DNA of 13,675 nt from the NCBI GenBank assembly GCA_045576675.1, contig JAZNGX010000137.1, positions 1 through 13,675 of the forward strand. The letters run 5' to 3'. A program made the position numbers and the translations under genes. This document shows positions 1 to 7,416 of this stretch, piece after piece. The number at the start of each line of letters is the position of its first letter. Positions within the stretch are counted from its first letter, which is position 1. This DNA comes from JAZNGX01 sp045576675 (GTDB lineage: Bacteria; Bacillota; Clostridia; Monoglobales; Firm-18). The notes beneath the pieces are model-generated. The model worked only from the letters and a program-made list of their open reading frames with translations. It had not been told where the DNA came from and made no database searches.

Positions 1-606
1 GCCGCCTTCCATATTAATACCAAGTACAACATAGGCAGCTTTGGTTATATATTGATGATTTTCTTTTACTTTGTAATGAATTGCATCCATAAATACAAAG
101 GGATAAACTGATTCTAAAGGTCTGTTTTGCCATTCATTAACTTCCGGCATTCTTTTTTCACTAATTTTAGATACTAATTCAGGAGATATTTCAACATCAT
201 AGAGATTTTTGATTTGTTCAGCAATATCACGCTGACTCATACCACAAGCATAGAGAGACAATATCTTTTCTTCCATACCATCAGCATTACGGCTATATTT
301 GCCGATAATTTTAGGTTCATACTCTCCGTTTCTGTCTCGTGGAACCTTTACTTCAATTTCTCCAAGCTGTGTTTTAACCGTCTTTTTAGAGTAACCGTTC
401 CGATAATTTTTCGACAAATTATCGTTTTCAGAATCCGACATTCTTTCACTTTTTTCGTAGCCTAATTCGACATCAAGTTCACTTTCCATAACCTGTTGAA
501 TGGCATCACGGAAAAGGTCTTTCATTGCCTGCATAATTTCTGTTGTGCTGGTAAAATTCTGACTATCCACATACTGTTTCATTAATTCCTTTGGTGTTAA
601 TTCCAT
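1..606 (-). CDS. IS256-family transposase, N-terminal 202 residues (cut by window edge)
   Basis: This DDE transposase (Mutator/MULE-like, IS256 family) would cut and join the ends of its own element. The visible 202 residues hold the N-terminal DNA-binding part. It includes a YRNGY segment near 68-72, a KVPRDRNG segment near 87-94 and a helix-turn-helix-like stretch near 119-150 (LYACGMSQRDIAEQI). The start of the catalytic domain follows, with VFMDAIHYKVK at 171-181 giving the first catalytic aspartate, D174. The family is usually about 390-410 residues, so roughly half is missing beyond the left edge; no frameshift is seen in the visible part. The ATG at 606 follows an AAAGGATGA ribosome binding site at a normal distance. 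That site can be masked by an upstream inverted repeat, listed separately. Whether the copy is intact cannot be judged here. Confidence 0.93.
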   Translation of the reverse strand, partial: MELTPKELMKQYVDSQNFTSTTEIMQAMKDLFRDAIQQVMESELDVELGYEKSERMSDSENDNLSKNYRNGYSKKTVKTQLGEIEVKVPRDRNGEYEPKIIGKYSRNADGMEEKILSLYACGMSQRDIAEQIKNLYDVEISPELVSKISEKRMPEVNEWQNRPLESVYPFVFMDAIHYKVKENHQYITKAAYVVLGINMEGG

Positions 607-614
607 AAAAAAAT

Positions 615-666
615 CATCCTTTCAAGTTTTCTTGGTTTATATATCCAATACTTGCCTGAAAGGATG
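615..666 (-). promoter_or_regulatory. Inverted repeat that can mask the transposase ribosome binding site
   Basis: CATCCTTTCA at 615-624 and TGAAAGGATG at 657-666 are perfect 10-base inverted copies, 32 bases apart. On the transposase mRNA the downstream arm is the ribosome binding site itself (TGAAAGGATGA), so the upstream arm can act as an anti-SD. A TATAAA box on the minus strand at 641-636 lies between the arms. A transcript started there would begin near 629 and lack the masking arm, whereas read-through from outside the element would carry it. The repeat is directly visible. The regulatory role is inferred by analogy with IS10 and IS50, where transcripts entering from outside are poorly translated. 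Confidence 0.5.
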
Positions 667-678
667 TTTTTTATTCAC

Positions 679-704
679 TTTTACACAAAATTTTCGGCGG
701 TCTC
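679..704 (-). repeat. Probable terminal inverted repeat of the IS256-family element
   Basis: TTTTACACAAAATTTTCGGC followed by GGTCTC reads outward to a likely element end at 704. The TTTTACACAA part matches the TTGTGTAAAA core of IS256-like ends. If the end is correct, the next 8 bases (GCCAGATA, 705-712) would be one copy of the target duplication. The partner repeat is outside the window. Confidence 0.45.
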
Positions 705-761
705 GCCAGATATTTTTATACACATGCAAAATTATCGGCTATGCTGAAATATACATGGTCA

Positions 762-792
762 AACAAAGCGTTTTACCTTCGACCGCTTTGTT
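762..792 (-). terminator. Hairpin just past the stop of the GH26-like gene
   Basis: AACAAAGCG (762-770) and CGCTTTGTT (784-792) form a perfect 9-bp stem around a 13-base loop. It lies 2 bases past the TAA stop of the secreted hydrolase gene and is placed like an operon terminator. The stem on the minus strand runs into TTTGACC rather than a long T run, so termination efficiency is uncertain. The insertion sequence ends about 60 bases further on. Confidence 0.5.
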
Positions 793-794
793 CT

Positions 795-2702
795 TTATTT
801 ACTTGTAATATAAACTGTGTTATCAACACCGCTCCACTGAACATCTGCATTCAGCATTTCACTTACTGCACGGATAGGCACAAGCGTTCTGCCGTTAAAT
901 ATCATAGGTTCAACATCAATTTTAATATCCTTTTCAGGGGTATTAATAACGTTGTTTCCAATTTGCAACGTTATTTTTCTGCCATTTTTAGTAATATAAA
1001 TCTTTTCAGTTGCCTCTTCCCATTCAACGTTAGCTTTTAACCCCTCTGCAACAACACGTACAGGCACCATTGTTCTGTCATTAACAAGCATTGGTGCAAC
1101 ATCAGTTGTAACTAAATTACCATCAATTGAGATTTTAATTTCATTTTTTAGGTTTATATTATAAGACTCTTCAAAAACACGTATTCCATTTGCCTCAATT
1201 GCAACGGTAACCTTATGGTTTCCTTCCGGGTAGCTTGCAAGACCCGCAAACTTGTATGGTACTTCATCTGTTACAGATGCCCATTTGTCATCAATATAAT
1301 AATGAACTTTAACATCGTCTGCACCATATATGTGTGCATATGTATACAAGCAATCATCAGTAGATACTTCACTGTTGTTTGAGATTTGTTCATATGTTAC
1401 TGCACTGTCACTAACAGCAAAATGTGGCAGTGTGACAAGTTTTTTATATGCATTAAGCATCTCTGAATTGCTTGATAATGCGTAGTCATACGTTTCCCCT
1501 GCCATCACTTTATCAAAATAAGCAATAAGCTTAACCTGCGGCAGCACCATAGGAACATTTGCATAAAGCTCTGCAATATAACGCTTTGCCCAAGCTGTAT
1601 CATAATCACCACAGGTACGTGTGGTATGTGATACTCCTGATTCTGCAATCATTATAGGTTTTCTGTTGCCAAATTTTTCAACAATTTCAGTTAAAGATTT
1701 AACCGGGTCAGCGCTGTCACCGGTTTGGAAAACGACCTCATTAAACCTTTCGTTTTCAGCCAGATTATTTCTTCCCATAAAATACTTTTTTAGATACAAC
1801 GAAACACCTATCCAGTCAACGTATTCATCACCGGGATAATAATCATTCATCTCGATATCCCATGACGAAACACTGTTAACTGACCAAACCATAGCTGTAT
1901 TGGTTGTGTATTGACGAGCTAGGTCAGCAACAAATCTGAAAGTGCTTTTATATTGCTCAGGCTCTGCTCGGTTTGTCCATACGTTCATTTCAGCTCCAAG
2001 ACGTATAAAAATCGGTATCGAATTATATTTTTCAAGCATTGTAAGAATGCTTATTATGTAGTCACGGCTTTGCATTACTGTTGGAACTGTTGCACCTTCT
2101 GCCGGAAAATTCCAGGCAAATTCAACAGCCTTTCCTGCTGCTTTGGCTTCACATAAGATTTTTTCCATCCAGCCTGTGTTTGATTCTCCAAACTCACAAT
2201 ACAATAAAACAGCATTTGTATCAGCAATACCGGAGTTACTGTCAGCAGTAACTCCATAATATACACCTTTTTGAGGTTCAAGCTTTGCACCATAATAGCT
2301 AACTGTACTATTGCTGTCTTTGTATAAACGCACATCTGTTTCGTATTGCATAGCTTTTGCTGCACTGATTTTTACAGCGTCATCCCAGCCAAGCTTTTTA
2401 GCGTACTCATTATACTTTTTAAACCATATGGCACTTTCGTTAAAGTTACCAAGCATTTCATATGCAATAGCAATCTGCTCTGTACGTGAAGAACGAACAT
2501 TTAGTATTTCCTGATTTTCTTCCACTCCCTCAAACAATGCAAGTGCTTCCTTGCCCGCATTAATTATACCTTCATAATCGCCTGTTTCTAATGCTGCTGC
2601 ATAACGGTCATTTATAGGCCAGAAGGCGTTCGGAAATTTATAAGCATTAACAACAGATGTTAACATAACAATTGAAATAAGTAAAGCAATAATCTTTTTC
2701 AT
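795..2702 (-). CDS. Secreted GH26-like glycoside hydrolase with C-terminal stalk domain
   Basis: This 635-residue exported protein is probably a cell-surface glycan hydrolase. Residues 1-20 form a signal peptide ending VVNA. Residues about 30-105 look helical and TPR-like. Residues about 140-425 resemble a GH26-type TIM barrel: IFIRLGAEMNVW (231-242) gives the candidate acid/base E238, and IMIAESGVSH (350-359) the candidate nucleophile E354. In GH26 the first motif usually reads HEMN; here alanine replaces the histidine. Residues about 430-520 look like a beta-sandwich. Residues 521-635 hold two repeats of the copper amine oxidase N-terminal-like (stalk) type, NDRTMVPVRVVAEGLKANVEW and NGRTLVPIRAVSEMLNADVQW. 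The gene starts 10 bases after rqcP with an AGAGGT site and is last in its operon. GH26 members often cleave beta-mannan, but the substrate here cannot be read from sequence, and another clan GH-A family remains possible. Confidence 0.8.
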   Translation of the reverse strand: MKKIIALLISIVMLTSVVNAYKFPNAFWPINDRYAAALETGDYEGIINAGKEALALFEGVEENQEILNVRSSRTEQIAIAYEMLGNFNESAIWFKKYNEYAKKLGWDDAVKISAAKAMQYETDVRLYKDSNSTVSYYGAKLEPQKGVYYGVTADSNSGIADTNAVLLYCEFGESNTGWMEKILCEAKAAGKAVEFAWNFPAEGATVPTVMQSRDYIISILTMLEKYNSIPIFIRLGAEMNVWTNRAEPEQYKSTFRFVADLARQYTTNTAMVWSVNSVSSWDIEMNDYYPGDEYVDWIGVSLYLKKYFMGRNNLAENERFNEVVFQTGDSADPVKSLTEIVEKFGNRKPIMIAESGVSHTTRTCGDYDTAWAKRYIAELYANVPMVLPQVKLIAYFDKVMAGETYDYALSSNSEMLNAYKKLVTLPHFAVSDSAVTYEQISNNSEVSTDDCLYTYAHIYGADDVKVHYYIDDKWASVTDEVPYKFAGLASYPEGNHKVTVAIEANGIRVFEESYNINLKNEIKISIDGNLVTTDVAPMLVNDRTMVPVRVVAEGLKANVEWEEATEKIYITKNGRKITLQIGNNVINTPEKDIKIDVEPMIFNGRTLVPIRAVSEMLNADVQWSGVDNTVYITSK

Positions 2703-2712
2703 ATTAATACCT

Positions 2713-2955
2713 CTATATTATAACCTTATACATTTCTGCTGCATCATTTTTTAAAACGTGCTCGGCAATATTTAATATTTCTGCTTTAAAAGCCTTTTCA
2801 CCAAAGCGTATTTCTATAACATCACCAACTTTAACATCAACAGATGCTTTAGCAACACGTCCGTTTACAGAAACTCGTCCCTGATCACAAGCCTCATTTG
2901 CAACAGTTCTTCTTTTAATTATTCTTGAAACCTTTAAAAACTTGTCCAATCTCAT
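2713..2955 (-). CDS. rqcP: RqcP-like S4 RNA-binding protein
   Basis: This 80-residue protein is almost entirely an S4 RNA-binding domain: MRLDKFLKVSRIIKRRTVAN at the start, then GRVSVNGRVAKAS and VKVGDVIEIRFG. It matches the YabO/Hsp15 group in size and motifs. In Bacillus the YabO protein, renamed RqcP, binds stalled 50S subunits with RqcH and helps add C-terminal alanine tails in ribosome quality control. The ribosome binding site AGGGGG overlaps the last codons of proA, and the ATG lies 3 bases after the proA stop, so translation is probably coupled. In many Firmicutes this gene sits beside HU and yabP/yabQ; here it follows proBA. The family call is firm; the exact ortholog is likely but not proven. 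Confidence 0.88.
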   Translation of the reverse strand: MRLDKFLKVSRIIKRRTVANEACDQGRVSVNGRVAKASVDVKVGDVIEIRFGEKAFKAEILNIAEHVLKNDAAEMYKVII

Positions 2956-2958
2956 ATT

Positions 2959-4206
2959 TTACCCCCTGATTTGTCCGTTACCTTTAATAATATACTTAAT
3001 AGATGTAAGTTCTTTTAAACCCATAGGACCACGGGCGTGAATTTTTTGCGTGCTGATACCTATTTCTGCGCCAAGCCCGAATTCAAAGCCATCAGTAAAT
3101 CTTGTTGATGCATTAACATAAACTGCGGCAGCATCAACGCGTGAAGTGAAGACTTCCGATAGTTTCTGCTCTGTTGTAATAATTGCTTCTGAGTGACCAG
3201 TGCCATATTTTGTTATATGTTCTATTGCCTCATCAATACCACTTACAATCTTAACAGAAAGAATATAATCATTGTATTCAGTTGCCCAATCATCATCTGT
3301 GGCAGCTATTATATCCGTGCATATCTTCAAGCACTCGGCACAACCACGTACTTCTACATTATACTTTTTTAGTTCATTTACAATTTCAGGCAGAAACTCT
3401 ATAGCACAGCTTTTATCAACAAGCAACGTTTCCATTGCATTACAAACAGACGGTCTGCTTACTTTTGCGTTAATTACAATTTTTTTAGCTATTTCAAAAT
3501 CTGCAGAGCTTGTTACATACGTATGACAAATTCCACTTCCTGTTTCTATCACAGGTACTGTTGAATTTTCAACAACAGTTTTTATAAGCCCTGCACCACC
3601 ACGCGGGATTAAAACATCAATGTATTTATTAAGCTTCATCATCTCAGCTGCACGTTCACGTGAAACATCTTCAACAAGTACAACACATTCTTTAGGCATA
3701 CCTGCTTTTTCAATTGCCTTCTGCATCACCTTAACAATAGCTTTATTCGATACTAAAGCCTCGCTTCCTCCACGTAAAAAAGCGGCATTACCAGACTTGA
3801 TACATAATGCAGCAGCATCTGCAGTCACGTTCGGACGTGCCTCATATATAATACCAACAACACCAATCGGAACACGTTTTTTGCATATTTCCAGACCGTT
3901 AGGGCGTGTAAAGCATTCAACAACATCGCCTATAGGGTCGGGTAACGAAGCAACCTGACGAATGCCCTCAGCCATTGCAGAAATACGTTTGTTATCAAGC
4001 GAAAGTCTGTCAAGCATTGCTGCTTTAACACCTTTTTCACGTGCATTCAACAAATCAATTCTGTTTTGCTCAATAATATACTCAGCATTTTCAATCAAAG
4101 CATCCGCAATGCTTAGTAAAGCATTGTTTTTAACCTCTGCTGAAGCAATTGCAAGAAACGCCGCAGCTTTTTTTGCAGCTTCACCTTTAATAACCAGTTC
4201 ACTCAT
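2959..4206 (-). CDS. proA: Gamma-glutamyl phosphate reductase
   Basis: ProA reduces gamma-glutamyl phosphate to glutamate-5-semialdehyde with NADPH, the second step of proline synthesis, in the cytoplasm. The 415 residues match the usual length. It shows the family motifs: RVPIGVVGIIYEARPNVTAD near 111-130, KSGNAAFLRGGSEA near 137-150, ETGSGICHTYV near 221-231, and SRPSVCNAMETLL near 250-262 with catalytic C255. Near the C-terminus GFEFGLGAEIGISTQKIHAR and GPMGLKELTS are typical. Its ATG overlaps the proB stop as ATGA, so the two enzymes of this labile-intermediate pathway are made together. No truncation or frameshift is seen. Confidence 0.97.
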   Translation of the reverse strand: MSELVIKGEAAKKAAAFLAIASAEVKNNALLSIADALIENAEYIIEQNRIDLLNAREKGVKAAMLDRLSLDNKRISAMAEGIRQVASLPDPIGDVVECFTRPNGLEICKKRVPIGVVGIIYEARPNVTADAAALCIKSGNAAFLRGGSEALVSNKAIVKVMQKAIEKAGMPKECVVLVEDVSRERAAEMMKLNKYIDVLIPRGGAGLIKTVVENSTVPVIETGSGICHTYVTSSADFEIAKKIVINAKVSRPSVCNAMETLLVDKSCAIEFLPEIVNELKKYNVEVRGCAECLKICTDIIAATDDDWATEYNDYILSVKIVSGIDEAIEHITKYGTGHSEAIITTEQKLSEVFTSRVDAAAVYVNASTRFTDGFEFGLGAEIGISTQKIHARGPMGLKELTSIKYIIKGNGQIRG

Positions 4207-4988
4207 TTTAAAATCCCGCCTTTGAAAAAAGTTCCTCTTGGTCTGCCTTCAGCAATTTCGTACAAAACTTCAGGATTACTGCCATTTACAATAACTGCAT
4301 CACAACCAAACTTATTAACAAAAGATACTGCGTGTAGCTTTGTCTGCATACCTCCTGTACCTCTGTTAGAGCCGCTTCCACCGGCTATAGCAAGCAATTC
4401 ATCAGTAACCTTATCTACGTGTGAAATCAGCTTTGCATCCTGATTTATTCTCGGGTCACTGTCATACAAGCCGTCAATATCTGTGAGAATAACAAGCATA
4501 TCTGCATTAACAATATGAGATACATATGCAGACAAGCTGTCATTATCACCAAACTCAATTTCGTATGTAGAAATGGTATCGTTCTCATTTACTATCGGAA
4601 CAACACCAAGGTCAATCAAAGTATTAAACGTATTTTTAGCATTGTTTTCACGTTCTCCGCCGTCAATAACATCCTTATTAAGAAGTACCTGTGCAACCGA
4701 TGTACCATATTCACCGAAAAGCTTGCTGTAAATTTTCATAAGCTCAACCTGACCAACGGCTGCAACAGCTTGCTTTTCACGTGTTGTATCCGGTCTTTTG
4801 GGCAACCCAAGCTTTCCAACACCAACACCTATTGCACCACTAGAAACAAGAACCGGTGAAATACCGCTGTTTTTAAGATCACAAAGAACTCTTGATAGCG
4901 TTTCTATTCGTCTTAGGTTAATAAGACCTGTATCGTAAGTTAAAGTTGACGTTCCAACTTTTATAACCATTCTATTAATATTTTTCAA
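4203..4988 (-). CDS. proB: Glutamate 5-kinase, short form without PUA domain
   Basis: ProB phosphorylates glutamate to gamma-glutamyl phosphate, the first and usually proline-inhibited step of proline synthesis. The 261-residue protein is an amino acid kinase domain only: VIKVGTSTLT (8-17), VLVSSGAIGVGVG (47-58), VNENDTIS (133-140), FGDNDSLSAYVS (146-157), LTDIDGLYDSDPR (168-180) and GTGGMQTK (210-217). The C-terminal PUA domain of the roughly 370-residue form is absent, as in several other bacterial ProBs. The start is taken as TTG at 4988, because GGGGTGAG lies at the right distance. The next in-frame ATG at 4972 (residue 7) would be about 24 bases from that site. It follows the penicillin-binding protein gene by 37 bases with no clear promoter between. 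Confidence 0.96.
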   Translation of the reverse strand: MKNINRMVIKVGTSTLTYDTGLINLRRIETLSRVLCDLKNSGISPVLVSSGAIGVGVGKLGLPKRPDTTREKQAVAAVGQVELMKIYSKLFGEYGTSVAQVLLNKDVIDGGERENNAKNTFNTLIDLGVVPIVNENDTISTYEIEFGDNDSLSAYVSHIVNADMLVILTDIDGLYDSDPRINQDAKLISHVDKVTDELLAIAGGSGSNRGTGGMQTKLHAVSFVNKFGCDAVIVNGSNPEVLYEIAEGRPRGTFFKGGILK

Positions 4989-4993
4989 AACAA

Positions 4994-5001
4994 CTCACCC
5001 C
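4994..5001 (-). promoter_or_regulatory. Ribosome binding site supporting a TTG start for proB
   Basis: GGGGTGAG on the minus strand lies 5 bases before TTG at 4988-4986. This spacing suits TTG and not the ATG 16 bases further in. Confidence 0.7.
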
Positions 5002-5025
5002 AATATATATTTTATCAACAAAACG

Positions 5026-6417
5026 CTATAAGTCAAGTATTTTTTCACCAATTTTTTTAAAAACAGGTGCAGCAGAAACACTGCCGTAATTTCCATTTTC
5101 AGCAAGAACTACACAAACATACTCAGGATTATCTGCCGGGAAATAACCTGCAAACCATCCGTGAGTTAAAAATTCACCGGATTTTAACCATCCAGTTTCT
5201 GCAGTTGCAGTTTTGCCCGCAACCTGAACACCATCAATTGCTGCAGGCATCCCCGTGCCATATTGCACAGCTTCTTTTAACATTTGCTTTAATGCCCTGT
5301 TTGTATCTGACGAAATAATCCTGCCTGTTCTTGTTGGTTTTATAGGCGTGCATACTCCTTTTGAATCAACAATTCCGTCAATAAGAGTTAACTGAGTTCT
5401 TATTCCATCATTTGCTATTGTACACATCATATCTGCAACCTGCAGCGGTGTGGCAAGTATTTGCCCCTGACCGATAGATATATTTGCAACATCGCTTTTT
5501 GTTGTTCCCATAATGGCTGGGATATTCCCCCACGCCTCATCAAATCCGTTAATTTTTAGAATTTGCTCACCAAAACCAAAATCATATGCACATTTTCTTA
5601 TTTGTTCATAACCCGTTTCTAATCCGAGATTATAAAACAAACAATTGCACGAATGAGCAAAGCCTTCTGTAAATGTAAGCTGCCCGTGTCCTTCCTTTTT
5701 ATTACATACAAAGCTCGTGCCGTCGATATCAGTTTTACCTGTGCAGTAAAAACTATATTCATAAGAAAACTTTGATTCGAGTGCACTTGCAGCAGTTATT
5801 ATTTTAAACACAGAGCCAACATTGTACTGACATAAAGCTCTGTTTAAAAGTTCTCCGTTGTTACTGTTAAAATATGATGAAATTTTATCACGTTCAAAAC
5901 CGGGTTTACTTGCCATAGCGAGAATGCCACCACTTTTTGGGTCTGCAACAATAACTGCACCTGTAAGCTTTTCCTCTTCCATTACCTCTTCAACAACAGA
6001 TTGTATATGATAATCAACAGTAAGCCGTATACCACTAAAGCTTTCGTCACTTTTTAACTGTGTTTTTTTTACTACACTTCCTTCAGCACTCTTCTGAACA
6101 GCAATTAAGTCTGGGTGTTCTTTAATAAGCACGCTGTTAAACGCCTTTTCAATACCACTTGCACCGCCATCCCATATATATCCGATAACGTGATTTAGAA
6201 TATTATTGTTTTTATATCTTGGACTTGCCCCTGCTAGTACACGCATATCTTTATCGTATATTATTTTTCTTTCAGCTTTATTATTTAGTAATGTTGTTTG
6301 CTGTTTGAACGCTTCTTTTTTTAAATCATCACCAACAACATATGATATATACAATAATCGTACTATCAACAGAAACAATATAATTGTAATTAATGCTTTA
6401 ATTTTTTGTATTCTCAT
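5026..6417 (-). CDS. Compact class B penicillin-binding protein (transpeptidase)
   Basis: This membrane-anchored D,D-transpeptidase would cross-link peptidoglycan outside the cell. Residues about 7-28 form one membrane segment with a short basic N-terminus. Residues about 45-125 make a reduced N-terminal region containing GASGIEKAFNSVL, the usual class B linker motif. The transpeptidase domain spans about 150-463 with SVFK (S202 nucleophile, K205), SCN (256-258) and KTATAETG (402-409). The third motif is KTA rather than the classical KTG. At 463 residues it is shorter than most PBP2 or SpoVD proteins (about 550-750), and no PASTA domain is present. No ribosome binding site is visible before the ATG, and an in-frame stop lies 10 codons upstream, so the start is fixed but probably weakly translated. 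Its role in elongation, division or sporulation cannot be decided. Confidence 0.92.
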   Translation of the reverse strand: MRIQKIKALITIILFLLIVRLLYISYVVGDDLKKEAFKQQTTLLNNKAERKIIYDKDMRVLAGASPRYKNNNILNHVIGYIWDGGASGIEKAFNSVLIKEHPDLIAVQKSAEGSVVKKTQLKSDESFSGIRLTVDYHIQSVVEEVMEEEKLTGAVIVADPKSGGILAMASKPGFERDKISSYFNSNNGELLNRALCQYNVGSVFKIITAASALESKFSYEYSFYCTGKTDIDGTSFVCNKKEGHGQLTFTEGFAHSCNCLFYNLGLETGYEQIRKCAYDFGFGEQILKINGFDEAWGNIPAIMGTTKSDVANISIGQGQILATPLQVADMMCTIANDGIRTQLTLIDGIVDSKGVCTPIKPTRTGRIISSDTNRALKQMLKEAVQYGTGMPAAIDGVQVAGKTATAETGWLKSGEFLTHGWFAGYFPADNPEYVCVVLAENGNYGSVSAAPVFKKIGEKILDL

Positions 6418-6427
6418 ATTGTTATTA

Positions 6428-6456
6428 TTGCCAAATTGCTTTTTTTAATGTATAAT
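6428..6456 (+). promoter_or_regulatory. Promoter of the pseudouridine synthase gene
   Basis: TTGCCA (6428-6433) and a perfect TATAAT (6451-6456) are 17 bases apart, a near-ideal housekeeping promoter. Transcription should start near 6463, exactly where the GAGGTG ribosome binding site begins (6463-6468), giving a leader of only about 13 bases. The box overlaps the upstream region of the divergent penicillin-binding protein gene; a weak minus-strand candidate (TTTAAA/TATACA) sits in the same interval. Confidence 0.8.
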
Positions 6457-6475
6457 TACTATGAGGTGTTTTTAA

Positions 6476-7390
6476 ATGAAATCTCTTGTTGTAAATAAAA
6501 ATGATGCGGGACAGCGAATGGATAAATTTTTACACAAATTCTTTAAATCAGCCATACCATCATCAGTAATATATAAGTCTTTGAGAAAAAAGAGAGTTAA
6601 AGTTAACGGAAAAGCTGTTAAACAGGAATACATTCTTGTTGAGGGAGATAAGATAGACCTTTATATTAACGACTGCTTCTTCGATTCAAAGGAAGCTCCT
6701 CCTGAAAAAATCAAGCATAATCTTGACGTAATTTATGAAGATGAAAATATAATTCTGATTAATAAACAGTCAGGGATTGTTGTACACGATGACGATAACG
6801 GAAGTGTTAATACTCTTATTGCACAGCTTAAAAGCTATCTCATTGATAAAGGTGAGTATGACCCCTCATCTGAAAACAGTTTTGCTCCGTCACTGTGTAA
6901 CAGAATAGACCGAAACACAAGTGGTATTGTGATAGGTGCAAAAAACTTTCAGTCTTTAAAAGAAATGAATGACATTATAAAGCATAGAAAGGTAACAAAG
7001 CTTTACCGTGCACTTGTTTGCGGAAAGCTTGAAAAAAAGAGCGACACACTGACAGGCTTTTTGTTTAAGGACAGTAAAACAAACAAGGTTTATGTAACAA
7101 AAACACAACAAAAAGGTGCTGTTAAAATCATTACAAAATATAAGGTTTTAAAACAGTTTGAAGACCGTGCTCTCGTCGAAGTAGATTTAATCACAGGAAA
7201 AACGCATCAGATAAGAGCCCATTTTGCATATATAGGACACCCTCTTATAGGAGATGGGAAATATGGAACAGCAGACAAAAATTTCAAAGGACAGGCTCTT
7301 CATTCTTATAAGCTGGTTTTTGGCAATATTGAAACACCTTGCTTAAAATATTTATCTTGTAAAGAATTTACTGCACCATATGAATTTTGA
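6476..7390 (+). CDS. RluA-family 23S rRNA pseudouridine synthase
   Basis: This enzyme probably converts specific uridines of large-subunit rRNA to pseudouridine. The N-terminal S4 domain covers residues about 12-65 (AGQRMDKFLHKFF, KKRVKVNGKAVKQEY, VEGDKIDLYI). The catalytic domain follows: NIILINKQSGIVVH (91-104), CNRIDRNTSGIVIGAK (141-156) with catalytic D145, KLYRALVCG (175-183), and VDLITGKTHQIRAHFAYIGH (236-255) with LIGDGKYG. It reads RIDR where many members have RLDR. The 304-residue length and the S4 domain fit the RluC/RluD branch; the target uridine cannot be deduced. It is the only plus-strand gene in the window, has its own promoter and a GAGGTG site 7 bases before the ATG, and ends inside a hairpin shared with the convergent gene. 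Confidence 0.93.
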   Translation: MKSLVVNKNDAGQRMDKFLHKFFKSAIPSSVIYKSLRKKRVKVNGKAVKQEYILVEGDKIDLYINDCFFDSKEAPPEKIKHNLDVIYEDENIILINKQSGIVVHDDDNGSVNTLIAQLKSYLIDKGEYDPSSENSFAPSLCNRIDRNTSGIVIGAKNFQSLKEMNDIIKHRKVTKLYRALVCGKLEKKSDTLTGFLFKDSKTNKVYVTKTQQKGAVKIITKYKVLKQFEDRALVEVDLITGKTHQIRAHFAYIGHPLIGDGKYGTADKNFKGQALHSYKLVFGNIETPCLKYLSCKEFTAPYEF

Positions 7391-7416
7391 GGGTATGAAA
7401 GCCCTCAAAATTCATA
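7379..7416. terminator. Two-way hairpin shared by convergent genes
   Basis: ATGAATTTTGAGGG with its inverted copy CCCTCAAAATTCAT, plus one further pair, forms a perfect 15-bp stem (7379-7393 with 7402-7416) and an 8-base loop. Both stop codons, TGA at 7388-7390 for the plus gene and TGA at 7412-7414 for the minus gene, lie within the arms. Neither side has a T run, so it may end transcription weakly or mainly protect the mRNA 3' ends. Confidence 0.6.

Larger units (their letters stand above)
1..704 (-). mobile_element. IS256-family insertion sequence, transposase-5' end only
   Basis: This is the part of an insertion sequence that carries the start of its transposase gene; the rest lies left of the window. 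The outer end is placed near 704. On the minus strand, bases 704 to 679 read GAGACCGCCGAAAATTTTGT followed by GTAAAA, and the TTGTGTAAAA core resembles the inner part of IS256-type terminal repeats. About 98 bases separate this end from the transposase start, which is normal for the family. The other end is not visible, so the repeat and the target duplication cannot be confirmed. The family assignment is firm; the exact boundary is inference. Confidence 0.75.

Noticed and set aside
741..1040. Plus-strand open frame of 99 codons at the end of the hydrolase gene
   Set aside because: It lies opposite the conserved stalk repeats, contains the operon-end hairpin at its start and has no ribosome binding site or known motif.
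4989..5025. Proline-responsive T-box or other leader before proB
   Set aside because: Only 37 bases separate proB from the preceding gene, too few for such an element, and no promoter or terminator is visible.
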